Assembly: GCA_029203145.1 (NCBI GenBank)
Contig: CP119309.1
Location: 2,629,001 to 2,693,000 of the forward strand
Reading direction: 5' to 3'
Length of the DNA: 64,000 bases
Source: Candidatus Brevundimonas phytovorans
GTDB lineage: Bacteria; Pseudomonadota; Alphaproteobacteria; Caulobacterales; Caulobacteraceae
Shown here: piece by piece, positions 20,883-27,845 of the stretch
Position numbering within the stretch: position 1 is the first letter of the stretch
Layout of the letters: each line of letters starts with the position of its first letter
The notes under the pieces: model-generated
Told to the model about the DNA's origin: nothing
The model's input: the letters and a program-made list of their open reading frames with translations, nothing else
The model's database searches: none
Made by a program: the position numbers and the translations under genes

Positions 20883-21845
20883 ATGCAGACCCGCCGCATC
20901 GCCACCGACGGCCTGACGCAACAGGTGCTGGAGGCCGGAACAGGCCCGCTGGTCCTGCTGCTGCACGGCTTTCCCGAACTGGGGATCAGCTGGCGGGCGC
21001 AGGTTCAGGCCCTGGCCGAAGCCGGTTTCCACGCCGTAGCCCCCGACATGCGCGGCTATGGCGGGACCGACAAACCCGCCGATGCAGAGGAACACACGAT
21101 CCTGCATCTGGTCGGGGACATGGTCGATCTGGTGCCGGCGCTGGGGGAGGATCAGGCCGTAGTCGTCGGTCACGACTGGGGGTCGGCGGTCGCCTGGCAC
21201 TGCGCCCTGATGCGGCCGGATGTGTTCCGCGCCGTGGCCGGCCTGTCGGTGCCCTTCCAGCCGCGCCGGCCCAAGGGACCGCCGACCGCGGCGATGGCGG
21301 CCATCACCAAACGGGCGGGGCTGGGCGACCTCTACATCAACCGCTTCCAGTCGCCGGAGGCCCATGTGGCGCTGGACGCCGATCCAGCGACGGCGCTGAG
21401 GAAGATGTTCTGGGCCTATGACGGCGCCACCGCACCGGCCGACCAGTCGACCGGCTTCATGCCCGAGGGCGTGTCCCTGCTGGACAGCATCGCCGACGAC
21501 GCGGCCCTGCCGCCGTGGATGAGCGCGGCGCACTTCGAGGAATACGTCGCCGCCTTCAGCGGGTCAGGCTTCAAGGGACCGCTGGACTGGTATCGTTGTC
21601 TCGACCGCAACTGGCGCCTGACCGCCTTCCTGCAAGGCCAGAAGATTGCCCAGCCCGCCCTCTTCATGGTCGGCGACCGAGACCCCGTCCGCCACTACGC
21701 CGGTCCGCACGAGGCGGGGCAGAAGGACTGGCTGACGAGCCTACGCGGCCAGGTGATCCTGCCCGGCGCCGGCCACTGGCTGCAACAGGAGCGGGCGGAC
21801 GCGGTCAATGCGGCGCTGATCGCCTTCATCAGCGGGCTGAGCTGA
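20883..21845 (+). CDS. Alpha/beta hydrolase, epoxide hydrolase type
   Basis: A 320-residue soluble protein. Oxyanion-hole motif HGFPE, nucleophile elbow GHDWGS with Asp as nucleophile (epoxide-hydrolase or haloalkane-dehalogenase class), and the catalytic His in GAGHWLQQE. The HGFPE and GHDWG pair is characteristic of soluble epoxide hydrolases. The lid region is around residues 140-220. Substrate unknown. A convergent AraC regulator ends 2 bases from its stop codon and might control it. AGGGAGG in the leader gives a strong ribosome-binding site. Confidence 0.9.
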   Translation: MQTRRIATDGLTQQVLEAGTGPLVLLLHGFPELGISWRAQVQALAEAGFHAVAPDMRGYGGTDKPADAEEHTILHLVGDMVDLVPALGEDQAVVVGHDWGSAVAWHCALMRPDVFRAVAGLSVPFQPRRPKGPPTAAMAAITKRAGLGDLYINRFQSPEAHVALDADPATALRKMFWAYDGATAPADQSTGFMPEGVSLLDSIADDAALPPWMSAAHFEEYVAAFSGSGFKGPLDWYRCLDRNWRLTAFLQGQKIAQPALFMVGDRDPVRHYAGPHEAGQKDWLTSLRGQVILPGAGHWLQQERADAVNAALIAFISGLS

Positions 21846-21847
21846 AC

Positions 21848-22891
21848 CTAGGCCACATCAGGCCCGTCCGGCAGGGACTTGAGCCACTGCACCAGCACTT
21901 CGTGGCGAATGGGTCCGTCCGACAGGGAGACGTCGCGCGGCGGCGACAGCGGCTCGACGTCTGAGGGGGAATAGCCAAAGCGCGCCCGGAACTGGCGGCT
22001 GAAATGCGAGGCCGAGGCGAAGCCGTAGGCGTAGGCGATGTCGGCGATGGTGGGCGCGGGGCCGCTTCTCTGTCGCAGGGCGCGCCGGGCGTGATGCAGC
22101 CGCCGGTCCTGAATATAGCGCGTGACCCCGCCGTCCTCGTCAAAGGCGCGATAGAGGGAGGCGCGCGACACGCCCGCCGCCTTGGCCACGGCGTCGCTGG
22201 TGATTGCGGCGTCTCCCGCCGTCAGACGGGTTTCGATGAAGCCCTTGGCCTGACGCCGGACCGAGCGTTGCAGGGCTGTGACCTCGGACGGCGCCAGCGT
22301 TACGGCAAACCCCGTCATCCGCGCCGCGACCAGCAGCAGGGCCTGGATCGCGGCCTCGACCTCGTCGTCCGTCAGGGTGGCGGCCAGGGCGTCCAGACTG
22401 GTCAGGTGGGCGGTCAGCAGGCGCGCGCCCGGCGCATCCGGCGCGATGACCGCGCCGTGGGCCTGTCGCCCCAGCAGACAGGCCGGCACAGCCGCGCGCG
22501 GCGCGATCAGGGCGATGACGTCGACCCTCTCAAGCCGGGAGTTTCCCGGAAGCGACAGATCGCGCAGCTGAACGGCGCCAGGCGCGGCGCGGACCGACCG
22601 GCCGTCGGCGTCGCCGACCACCGCCGCCTGATGCACCGACAGGTTGAGGCCGTCCACGTCCGAGCGGCGCAGGGTCGCGGGGCTTCGCGACAGGGTCTGA
22701 CAAACGGACCGCCCATAGCCGATGGCGCCGGCGTCGACCACGGTGGTGCGGGTCTCGTTGTAGAAGTTCAGCCGGTCATGGTCGCTGACGCCGGAGACCT
22801 CGTAAAAGTCGGCCATGCCATAGACGTAGCGTTCGAAGGCGTCAGGCACGGTCTGGGTTGAAACCGCCCAGGAAATCGAATTCGAGGCCAT
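21848..22891 (-). CDS. AraC-family transcriptional regulator
   Basis: A 347-residue protein with a variable N-terminal ligand domain and a C-terminal AraC double helix-turn-helix (about residues 240-340: RASLYRAFDEDGGVTRYIQDRRL, then IADIAYAYGFASASHFSRQFRARFGYSPSD, each shown in part of the family pattern). The second helix-turn-helix FASASHFSRQFRARFG is near-consensus. The N-terminal part has the layout of the AraC-binding-like (DUF4880/ARD) domain. The target may be the adjacent epoxide hydrolase, but no operator was seen. Confidence 0.93.
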   Translation of the reverse strand: MASNSISWAVSTQTVPDAFERYVYGMADFYEVSGVSDHDRLNFYNETRTTVVDAGAIGYGRSVCQTLSRSPATLRRSDVDGLNLSVHQAAVVGDADGRSVRAAPGAVQLRDLSLPGNSRLERVDVIALIAPRAAVPACLLGRQAHGAVIAPDAPGARLLTAHLTSLDALAATLTDDEVEAAIQALLLVAARMTGFAVTLAPSEVTALQRSVRRQAKGFIETRLTAGDAAITSDAVAKAAGVSRASLYRAFDEDGGVTRYIQDRRLHHARRALRQRSGPAPTIADIAYAYGFASASHFSRQFRARFGYSPSDVEPLSPPRDVSLSDGPIRHEVLVQWLKSLPDGPDVA

Positions 22892-22917
22892 GGCGCCCTA
22901 CCCTCGAACCAACAGGC

Positions 22918-23865
22918 CTAGTCGACGACGCGGGCGGCGGTGATACCGCGCTGCGCCAGCTTCGCCTGCAGGCTGTCGGCGCCCGCCAGATGGCCGGCGC
23001 CGACCGAGATGAAGGCTGTGCCTGAGCCGGCGAGAAGGGTCTGGATCTGATTGGCCCAGGCCTCGTTCCGGCGTGTCAGCATGACGGCGTACATTTCCGG
23101 CGATTCCGCCTTCATCTCCTGGCCGATCAGGGCGTCGATCCCTTCCACGTCGCCGGTGGACCAGGCGCTCACCATCCGCCCCAGCATGGCCTCGGCCTGA
23201 TCGAACTCCTTCAGGCTCGAACGCAGCATGGCCAGTTGGGCGTCTTCGGACATGTCGGCGATGAAGCCGATCTGCTGGGGCGCCGTCTCGAAGCCCCTGA
23301 TCGGCTTGCCGGCGGCGGCGGCGCGGGCATGCAGGATCTGGTCGCCGCCGTTGGTCGCGACATAGCCGGCTTTCTGGATCGAGGCGAGCGCCAGTTGCAG
23401 GCTGGCCAGCCAGGGGCGCAGCGGGTCCAGTTGCGCCGCCGTGGCGCCGACGGTGCGGGCGGCGGCGTCCAGGTCGGCCAGTTCGTCGGCGGTCAGGAGG
23501 CTGGACAGGGGGCGGTCAGGCGAAATCCCCTTGGCCTGGATCAGGGGAATGACGCCGTCCTGATTGTTCAGGTCCGCAATCTCGAACCAGTATTCATCGG
23601 CGCTGGCGAAGGCTCGATCCACGCGGGCCGTGCCCCAGGGCGTCTCGGGCTTCAGCACATGAACCGTGCCGAACAGGTAGAGGGTGGAATCCGCGTCCCG
23701 GATCACCCAGAGGGCGGGGCCGGAACCGCTGGGCGCCGCTGTGACGGCGACAGGCGCCGCCTCCGGCGTCTGGGCCATCGTGGACGGCGCCAGCAGCAAG
23801 GCCGACAGGGCGCAGCCGAGGGTCAAGGTCGCGCGGACGCAGGCGGTCAGTCGGGCGATGGGCAT
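22918..23865 (-). CDS. TraB/GumN family secreted protein
   Basis: A 315-residue protein with a cleavable signal peptide (MPIARLTACVRATLTLG... ending near ALLLAPSTMA). The TraB/GumN fold shows GPALWVIRDADSTLYLFGTVHVL (the conserved GTxH block) and a C-terminal FISVGAGHLAGADSL (GxxH). The family is a Tiki-like metalloprotease relative, but function in bacteria is unclear. ATG at 23865 is preceded by AAAGGA at 8 bases; the ATG at 23874 has no properly spaced ribosome-binding site, so I chose 23865. Confidence 0.9.
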   Translation of the reverse strand: MPIARLTACVRATLTLGCALSALLLAPSTMAQTPEAAPVAVTAAPSGSGPALWVIRDADSTLYLFGTVHVLKPETPWGTARVDRAFASADEYWFEIADLNNQDGVIPLIQAKGISPDRPLSSLLTADELADLDAAARTVGATAAQLDPLRPWLASLQLALASIQKAGYVATNGGDQILHARAAAAGKPIRGFETAPQQIGFIADMSEDAQLAMLRSSLKEFDQAEAMLGRMVSAWSTGDVEGIDALIGQEMKAESPEMYAVMLTRRNEAWANQIQTLLAGSGTAFISVGAGHLAGADSLQAKLAQRGITAARVVD

Positions 23866-23911
23866 GGCGGACATCCTTTCAGGCGGCGGATCAAGCGAAC
23901 AGCGGCGAGGG

Positions 23912-24106
23912 CTATTCCTCGTCCGAGAAGATGGCTTCGATCGGCAGGGCGAACAGGCGGGCGATCTTGAAGGCCAAGGGCAGGGAGGGGTCGTAGCGCC
24001 CCGTCTCGAGCGCATTGACGGTCTGGCGCGAGACGCCGAGCTCGGTCGCCAGGTGAGCCTGGCTCCAGTCGCGTTCGGCGCGCAGGACCTTGAGACGGTT
24101 GTTCAT
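23912..24106 (-). CDS. Small XRE-family HTH regulator
   Basis: 64 residues, a single helix-turn-helix domain: WSQAHLATELGVSRQTVNALETGRYDPSL. It resembles the minimal regulators that sit beside small integral membrane proteins (YozG-like). It ends 10 bases... more exactly, its start is 10 bases downstream of the membrane protein's stop, so the two form one operon. It probably regulates its own operon. Confidence 0.92.
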   Translation of the reverse strand: MNNRLKVLRAERDWSQAHLATELGVSRQTVNALETGRYDPSLPLAFKIARLFALPIEAIFSDEE

Positions 24107-24116
24107 GCCGCCCCCC

Positions 24117-24575
24117 TCATCGACGCGCCCACCACCACCAGACCCAGGCGACGCCGTAACCGATCAGCATCAGCGTCAGCATGGCGAAGGCGCCGGTGGC
24201 GGCATAGGCGGCCGGGTCGGCGCGATCGGAATACCAGGCGGGAATATTGAGGGTCGCCGCCTGGGGCAGGGAGGCGAGAATGACGAAGACGCCGCCCACG
24301 GCCATGCCGCTGGACCCGCCCCAGAACCAGGCCCATTTGTGCGCCTCCTGAGCCGCCTCATCGATCGAGCGCATCCACTTCAAGCTGATCCACATGGCGA
24401 TCAGCATGCTGAAACCGGCGAAGATGCAGATCACCGTCAGGGCGACCGGACTGGCCAGCACGTCCTGGTCGCTGGCGCTCAGATAGCCGATGACCCCGCC
24501 AGTGACAAAGATCGCCACAAGGAACAGAGCCAGCGCGACCGCTGACTGGAGAATGAGTTTACGCTTGCCGGCCAC
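24117..24575 (-). CDS. Four-helix membrane protein paired with XRE regulator
   Basis: About 152 residues with four predicted membrane helices (near residues 7-27, 44-62, 82-105 and 122-146 of the product) and a Trp-rich C-terminus (VWWWWARR). Start choice: GTG at 24575 has GGGAGG five bases upstream. A TTG further upstream (24596) has no ribosome-binding site and lies too near the inferred transcription start. It precedes the XRE regulator in one operon. Function unknown; such pairs are common but poorly studied. Confidence 0.78.
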   Translation of the reverse strand: MAGKRKLILQSAVALALFLVAIFVTGGVIGYLSASDQDVLASPVALTVICIFAGFSMLIAMWISLKWMRSIDEAAQEAHKWAWFWGGSSGMAVGGVFVILASLPQAATLNIPAWYSDRADPAAYAATGAFAMLTLMLIGYGVAWVWWWWARR

Positions 24576-24600
24576 GACGCCCTCCCGATCTGACAAGGAC

Positions 24601-24628
24601 GTTTTACATTACAGGCAGCGATCGTCAA
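24601..24628 (-). promoter_or_regulatory. Predicted promoter of the membrane protein/XRE operon
   Basis: On the minus strand, TTGACG (24628-24623) and TAAAAC (24606-24601) are 16 bases apart, a sigma70-like pair. The A+T-rich TGTAATGTAAAA overlaps the -10 region and could also serve as an XRE operator. Confidence 0.4.
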
Positions 24629-24653
24629 GCGTGGTTGTCAGACCAGCGGCGGC

Positions 24654-25871
24654 TTAATCCGCCGGGGCGTTCAGCAGTTCGGGGCGGCTGAGGGTGCGCG
24701 GCGACTGTTCGACGGCGGGAAGTTCGGGCAGGTCCTTGCCCTCGTGATCGACCTGCAGGTCCTCGAAGCGGCGGGCCGAGACCATGACCTGGCTCTCCAG
24801 CGAGCCGACGAACTGGTTGTACTTGCCGACGGCGGTTTCCAGCGCCCGACCGACCGAGGCGGCGTGGCCGCCCATGACCGACAGGCGCTTGTAGAGCTCC
24901 TTGCCCAGCTTGGCGACGTCCTCGGCGTTCTTGGCCTGCTCCTCGGCGCGCCAGCCATAGGCGACCGCCTTGCACAGGGCGAACAGGGTGGTGGGCGTGA
25001 CGATGACCACGCGCGAGGCCATGGCGTCCGTCATCAGGTTGGGCTCGTGGTCCAGGGCGGCGGACAGGAAGGCGTCGCCGGGCACGAACATGGCGACGAA
25101 GTCGGGGCTGGGCTTGAACTGGTCCTGATAGGCCTTGGACGACAGCTGGCGCACGTGGGTCTTCATGCTGGCGGCGGTGCGGGCCGACATGGCGCGCCCT
25201 TGCGCTTCCTCGTCGCCGTCCGCCTCGTCGGCGAAGGCCAGCGACACCTTGGCGTCGATGACGAACATGCCGCCGCCGGGCAGTTTGACGATGAAGTCCG
25301 GGCGCTGCTGACGGCCCTCGTCATTGGCCGAGGAGTTCTGCTCCTCGAAGTCGAAGCGCCCGGCCATGCCGGCGGCCTCCAGCACGTTGCGGCAGGTCTG
25401 CTCGCCCCAGCGGCCGCGACGGCCGGTGTTGCCCTTCAGGGCCTCGGTCAGACGGCGCGCTTCGTCGCGGGTGGCGGTCGAGGCGGTCATCAGGGCGGCC
25501 AGTTGCTCCTTCAGCCCGCCCGTGTCCTCGGCGCGGGTCTTCTCCAGGGCGGCGACGTGTTCCTGGAACTTGGCCAGGGTATCGGAGACCGGCTTGAGCT
25601 GGGCCTCCATGCGTTCGCGGGCGACGCGGTCCTGGGCCTGGAAGGTCTCGGTGGCGCGGGCCACCAGCTTGCTCGCCACGGCCTCGGCCGACTGCGAGGC
25701 CTGGGCCTTGAGGAACTCGGCCATGGAATCACGGCTCTCCTCCATCAGCTCCAGTCGGGCGTCGGCGGCGTCGAGCGCCCCCTTGGCCTTCTGCCAGCCC
25801 ATGAAGGCCCAGAAGAAGCCGGCGACAGCGGCCACGGCGACGATCAGCAGGATGAGTTCGAGCGTGTTCAT
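24654..25871 (-). CDS. rmuC: DNA recombination protein RmuC
   Basis: A 405-residue protein anchored by one N-terminal membrane helix (about 4-24), then a long coiled-coil region (about 30-145) and the RmuC nuclease-like domain: NTGRRGRWGEQTCRNVLEAAGM, RPDFIVKLPGGG and VIDAKVSL (PD-(D/E)xK-like Asp and Lys). It limits DNA rearrangements at inverted repeats in E. coli. The coiled coil is typical. It stands alone between the XRE operon and a large palindromic repeat. Confidence 0.95.
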   Translation of the reverse strand: MNTLELILLIVAVAAVAGFFWAFMGWQKAKGALDAADARLELMEESRDSMAEFLKAQASQSAEAVASKLVARATETFQAQDRVARERMEAQLKPVSDTLAKFQEHVAALEKTRAEDTGGLKEQLAALMTASTATRDEARRLTEALKGNTGRRGRWGEQTCRNVLEAAGMAGRFDFEEQNSSANDEGRQQRPDFIVKLPGGGMFVIDAKVSLAFADEADGDEEAQGRAMSARTAASMKTHVRQLSSKAYQDQFKPSPDFVAMFVPGDAFLSAALDHEPNLMTDAMASRVVIVTPTTLFALCKAVAYGWRAEEQAKNAEDVAKLGKELYKRLSVMGGHAASVGRALETAVGKYNQFVGSLESQVMVSARRFEDLQVDHEGKDLPELPAVEQSPRTLSRPELLNAPAD

Positions 25872-25907
25872 GCTCCGTTCCTAGCCGGAGTCGCGGGCGG
25901 TTGAAAG

Positions 25908-26113
25908 TCGCCCCTCTCCCGATGGGAGAGGGCTTGAGCGCACGAGAGCGGCAGCGATCGTGCTTGCGCCAAAGGGTGAGGGTTCGCGGGTGAAGTTGAC
26001 CGAAGGTCGCTACGCGACGGCTTACGCCGACTGACAGGGTGGGCCCTCACCCTTTCGCCTGGCGGATCGCCTTCGGCTCTCCGAGGCTCAAGCCCTCTCC
26101 CATCGGGAGAGGG
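25908..26113. repeat. Intergenic palindromic repeat, family A variant (CCCTCTCCC type)
   Basis: Arm 1 (25908-25939) has CCCTCTCCCGATGGGAGAGGG then CTTGAG. Arm 2 (26087-26113) is CTCAAGCCCTCTCCCATCGGGAGAGGG reversed. An inner pair CCCTCACCCTTT and AAAGGGTGAGGG lies between them. The ~200-base element fills the gap between rmuC and recR and ends next to the recR stop. Confidence 0.82.
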
Positions 26114-26118
26114 AAATG

Positions 26119-26721
26119 TTAAGCGGGGCGTCGCGCTCGCAGGGCCTGGATGATGGTGCCGTCATCCAGCCAGTCCAGTTCGCCGCCGACGGGGACGCCG
26201 CGCGCCAGACTGGTGACTTCGACGCCTGCCGCCGACAGGCGTTCGGCCAGGTAATGCGCCGTGGTCTGGCCGTCGACGGTGGCGGGCAGGGCCAGCACGA
26301 CCTCGCGCGCTTCGCCGCCTTTTGCCCGGCCGATCAGTTCGGCGATGCGCAACTGTTCGGGGCCGACGCCGTCCAGGGCCGACAGCAGGCCGCCCAGCAC
26401 ATGATACTTGCCGCGAAAGGCGCCGGACCGCTCCATGGCCCACAGGGCGCCGGCCTCCTCGACGACGCAGATCAGGGCGTTGCCGCGGGCGTTGTCGGAG
26501 CAGATGGAACAGGGATTGCGGGTGTCGGGCGCGGCGCAGACCGAGCAGTTGACCACCTTCTCGGCGGTTTCAGCCAGTGACGCCGCCAGCGGGACCAGCA
26601 GTTGCTCGCGCCGCTTCAGCAGGGCCAGGGCCGCGCGCCGGGCCGAGCGCGGCCCCATGCCCGGCAGCTTGGCCAGCAGACTGATCAGGCGTTCGATTTC
26701 CGGTCCGGCGGAGGCGGCCAT
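26119..26721 (-). CDS. recR: Recombination mediator RecR
   Basis: With RecO/RecF loads RecA onto gapped DNA. The 200-residue protein has an N-terminal helix-hairpin-helix (LPGMGPRSARRAAL), a four-Cys zinc finger (CSVCAAPDTRNPCSIC), and a Toprim domain (ALICVVEEAGALWAMERSGAF, with the conserved acidic residues). Its start overlaps the ybaB stop by one base, the widespread ybaB-recR pairing. dnaX, usually directly upstream, is separated by an inverted nitroreductase gene. Confidence 0.97.
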   Translation of the reverse strand: MAASAGPEIERLISLLAKLPGMGPRSARRAALALLKRREQLLVPLAASLAETAEKVVNCSVCAAPDTRNPCSICSDNARGNALICVVEEAGALWAMERSGAFRGKYHVLGGLLSALDGVGPEQLRIAELIGRAKGGEAREVVLALPATVDGQTTAHYLAERLSAAGVEVTSLARGVPVGGELDWLDDGTIIQALRARRPA

Positions 26722-27050
26722 CAGAAGAGTTTCGGCATCCCCGGAATGTTCATCCCGGCCATGGGGCCGGCGGCCTCGCGCATCAGGGCGCTGTTGACCT
26801 CGTCCAGCTTGCGCTTGGCGTCGGCGTGGGCGGCGACGATCAGGTCGGCCAGGATTTCACCCTCGCCGGGGGCCATCAGGCTGTCGTCGATCTTCACCGC
26901 GGTGATCTCGCCGGGGCCTTTCAGGGCGATGGTGACAAGGCCGCCGCCCGAGGTGCCCTCGGCGGTGGTTTCGGCCATCTTGGCCTGGGCGTCCTGCAGC
27001 TTTTGCTGCATGGCCTGGGCCTGTTGCATCAGGGCGTTGAGGTCTTTCAT
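26721..27050 (-). CDS. ybaB: YbaB/EbfC nucleoid-associated protein
   Basis: A 109-residue DNA-binding protein: MKDLNALMQQAQAMQQKLQD (amphipathic helix), then a short beta sheet (VTIALKGPGEITAVKIDDSL) and a C-terminal helix. A Met-rich tail follows. The frame runs up to 27173, but ATG 27050 is the family start. It is co-transcribed with recR. Confidence 0.95.
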   Translation of the reverse strand: MKDLNALMQQAQAMQQKLQDAQAKMAETTAEGTSGGGLVTIALKGPGEITAVKIDDSLMAPGEGEILADLIVAAHADAKRKLDEVNSALMREAAGPMAGMNIPGMPKLF

Positions 27051-27141
27051 AAGCCCTAGATAGGGTGATCCGCCACGCCGCGACAGACCCCCGAGAAACA
27101 AGCCCCGTCCTCGGAGGCGAGATTTTTTGCGCCGGCCAGGC

Positions 27142-27188
27142 TTGACCTGACCGTCGGAAAGGCCAAATAGCAACCATAGAAGTTGCTA
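27142..27188 (+). promoter_or_regulatory. Putative promoter and inverted-repeat operator of the nitroreductase gene
   Basis: TTGACC at 27142-27147 is a good -35 hexamer, and AAATAG at 27165-27170 is a weak -10 at 17-base spacing. TAGCAAC-N7-GTTGCTA, a perfect 7+7 inverted repeat at 27168-27188, overlaps the -10 and start region. Its position suits a MarR- or HxlR-type repressor, but the regulator is not identified. The gene's AGGAGGT ribosome-binding site is at 27199-27205. Confidence 0.5.
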
Positions 27189-27212
27189 ATTATTGTTCAG
27201 GAGGTTCCGCCC

Positions 27213-27827
27213 ATGGCTTACGACGCTCTTTCCGCCCGCGACCTGCCGGTGTCCGACACCGTTCTGGCCCAGCTGTTCACCGAGGCGCGCACGCGCAACG
27301 GCTGGAGCGACCGGCCCGTGTCCGAAGACCTGATCCGCAAACTCTACGACCTGACCAAGTTCGGCCCGACCGCGGTCAACGCCACGCCCGCCCGTTTCGT
27401 CTTCATCACCTCGCCCGAAGCCAAGGCCCGCCTGTCGATCCACATGAGCGAGGGCAACCGCGCCAAGACACTGGCGGCCCCGGTCAACCTGATCATCGCT
27501 CAGGACATCGATTTCCATGAGACGCTGGGCAAGCTGTTCCCGCACGCGCCGGGCGCCCGCGACTGGTTCCTGGACGAGGCCGGTCGCCGCGAAGCCGCCT
27601 TCCGCAACGCCTCGCTGCAAGGCGGCTATCTGACCATCGCCGCGCGCGCCCTGGGTCTGGACGTCGGTCCGATGTCGGGCTTTGACGCCGCCGGCGTGAA
27701 GGCGGAGTTCTTCCCCGACAGCAAGGTCGAGCCGAACTTCATCATGAACCTGGGCTACGGCACGGACGAAAACCTGTTCCCGCGCTCGCCCCGCCTCGAC
27801 TTCGAGGAAGCCGCGCAGATTCTGTAA
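27213..27827 (+). CDS. RutE/malonic-semialdehyde-reductase-like nitroreductase
   Basis: A 204-residue flavoprotein oxidoreductase. The pattern [37 protein letters not shown] (GPTAxN block) followed by [38 protein letters not shown] and FIMNLGYG matches the RutE/HadB subgroup that reduces malonic semialdehyde (pyrimidine breakdown) or quinones. AGGAGGT sits seven bases before the ATG; an upstream TTG/ATG in frame (27183) is not needed. It is inserted on the opposite strand between dnaX and ybaB-recR, with its own promoter/operator. Confidence 0.88.
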   Translation: MAYDALSARDLPVSDTVLAQLFTEARTRNGWSDRPVSEDLIRKLYDLTKFGPTAVNATPARFVFITSPEAKARLSIHMSEGNRAKTLAAPVNLIIAQDIDFHETLGKLFPHAPGARDWFLDEAGRREAAFRNASLQGGYLTIAARALGLDVGPMSGFDAAGVKAEFFPDSKVEPNFIMNLGYGTDENLFPRSPRLDFEEAAQIL

Positions 27828-27845
27828 GCGCAGCGGCGAGGGCGA

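Noticed and set aside
24576..24596. TTG start of the four-helix membrane protein
   Set aside because: No ribosome-binding site precedes it and it falls at the inferred transcription start. GTG at 24575 has GGGAGG at five bases.
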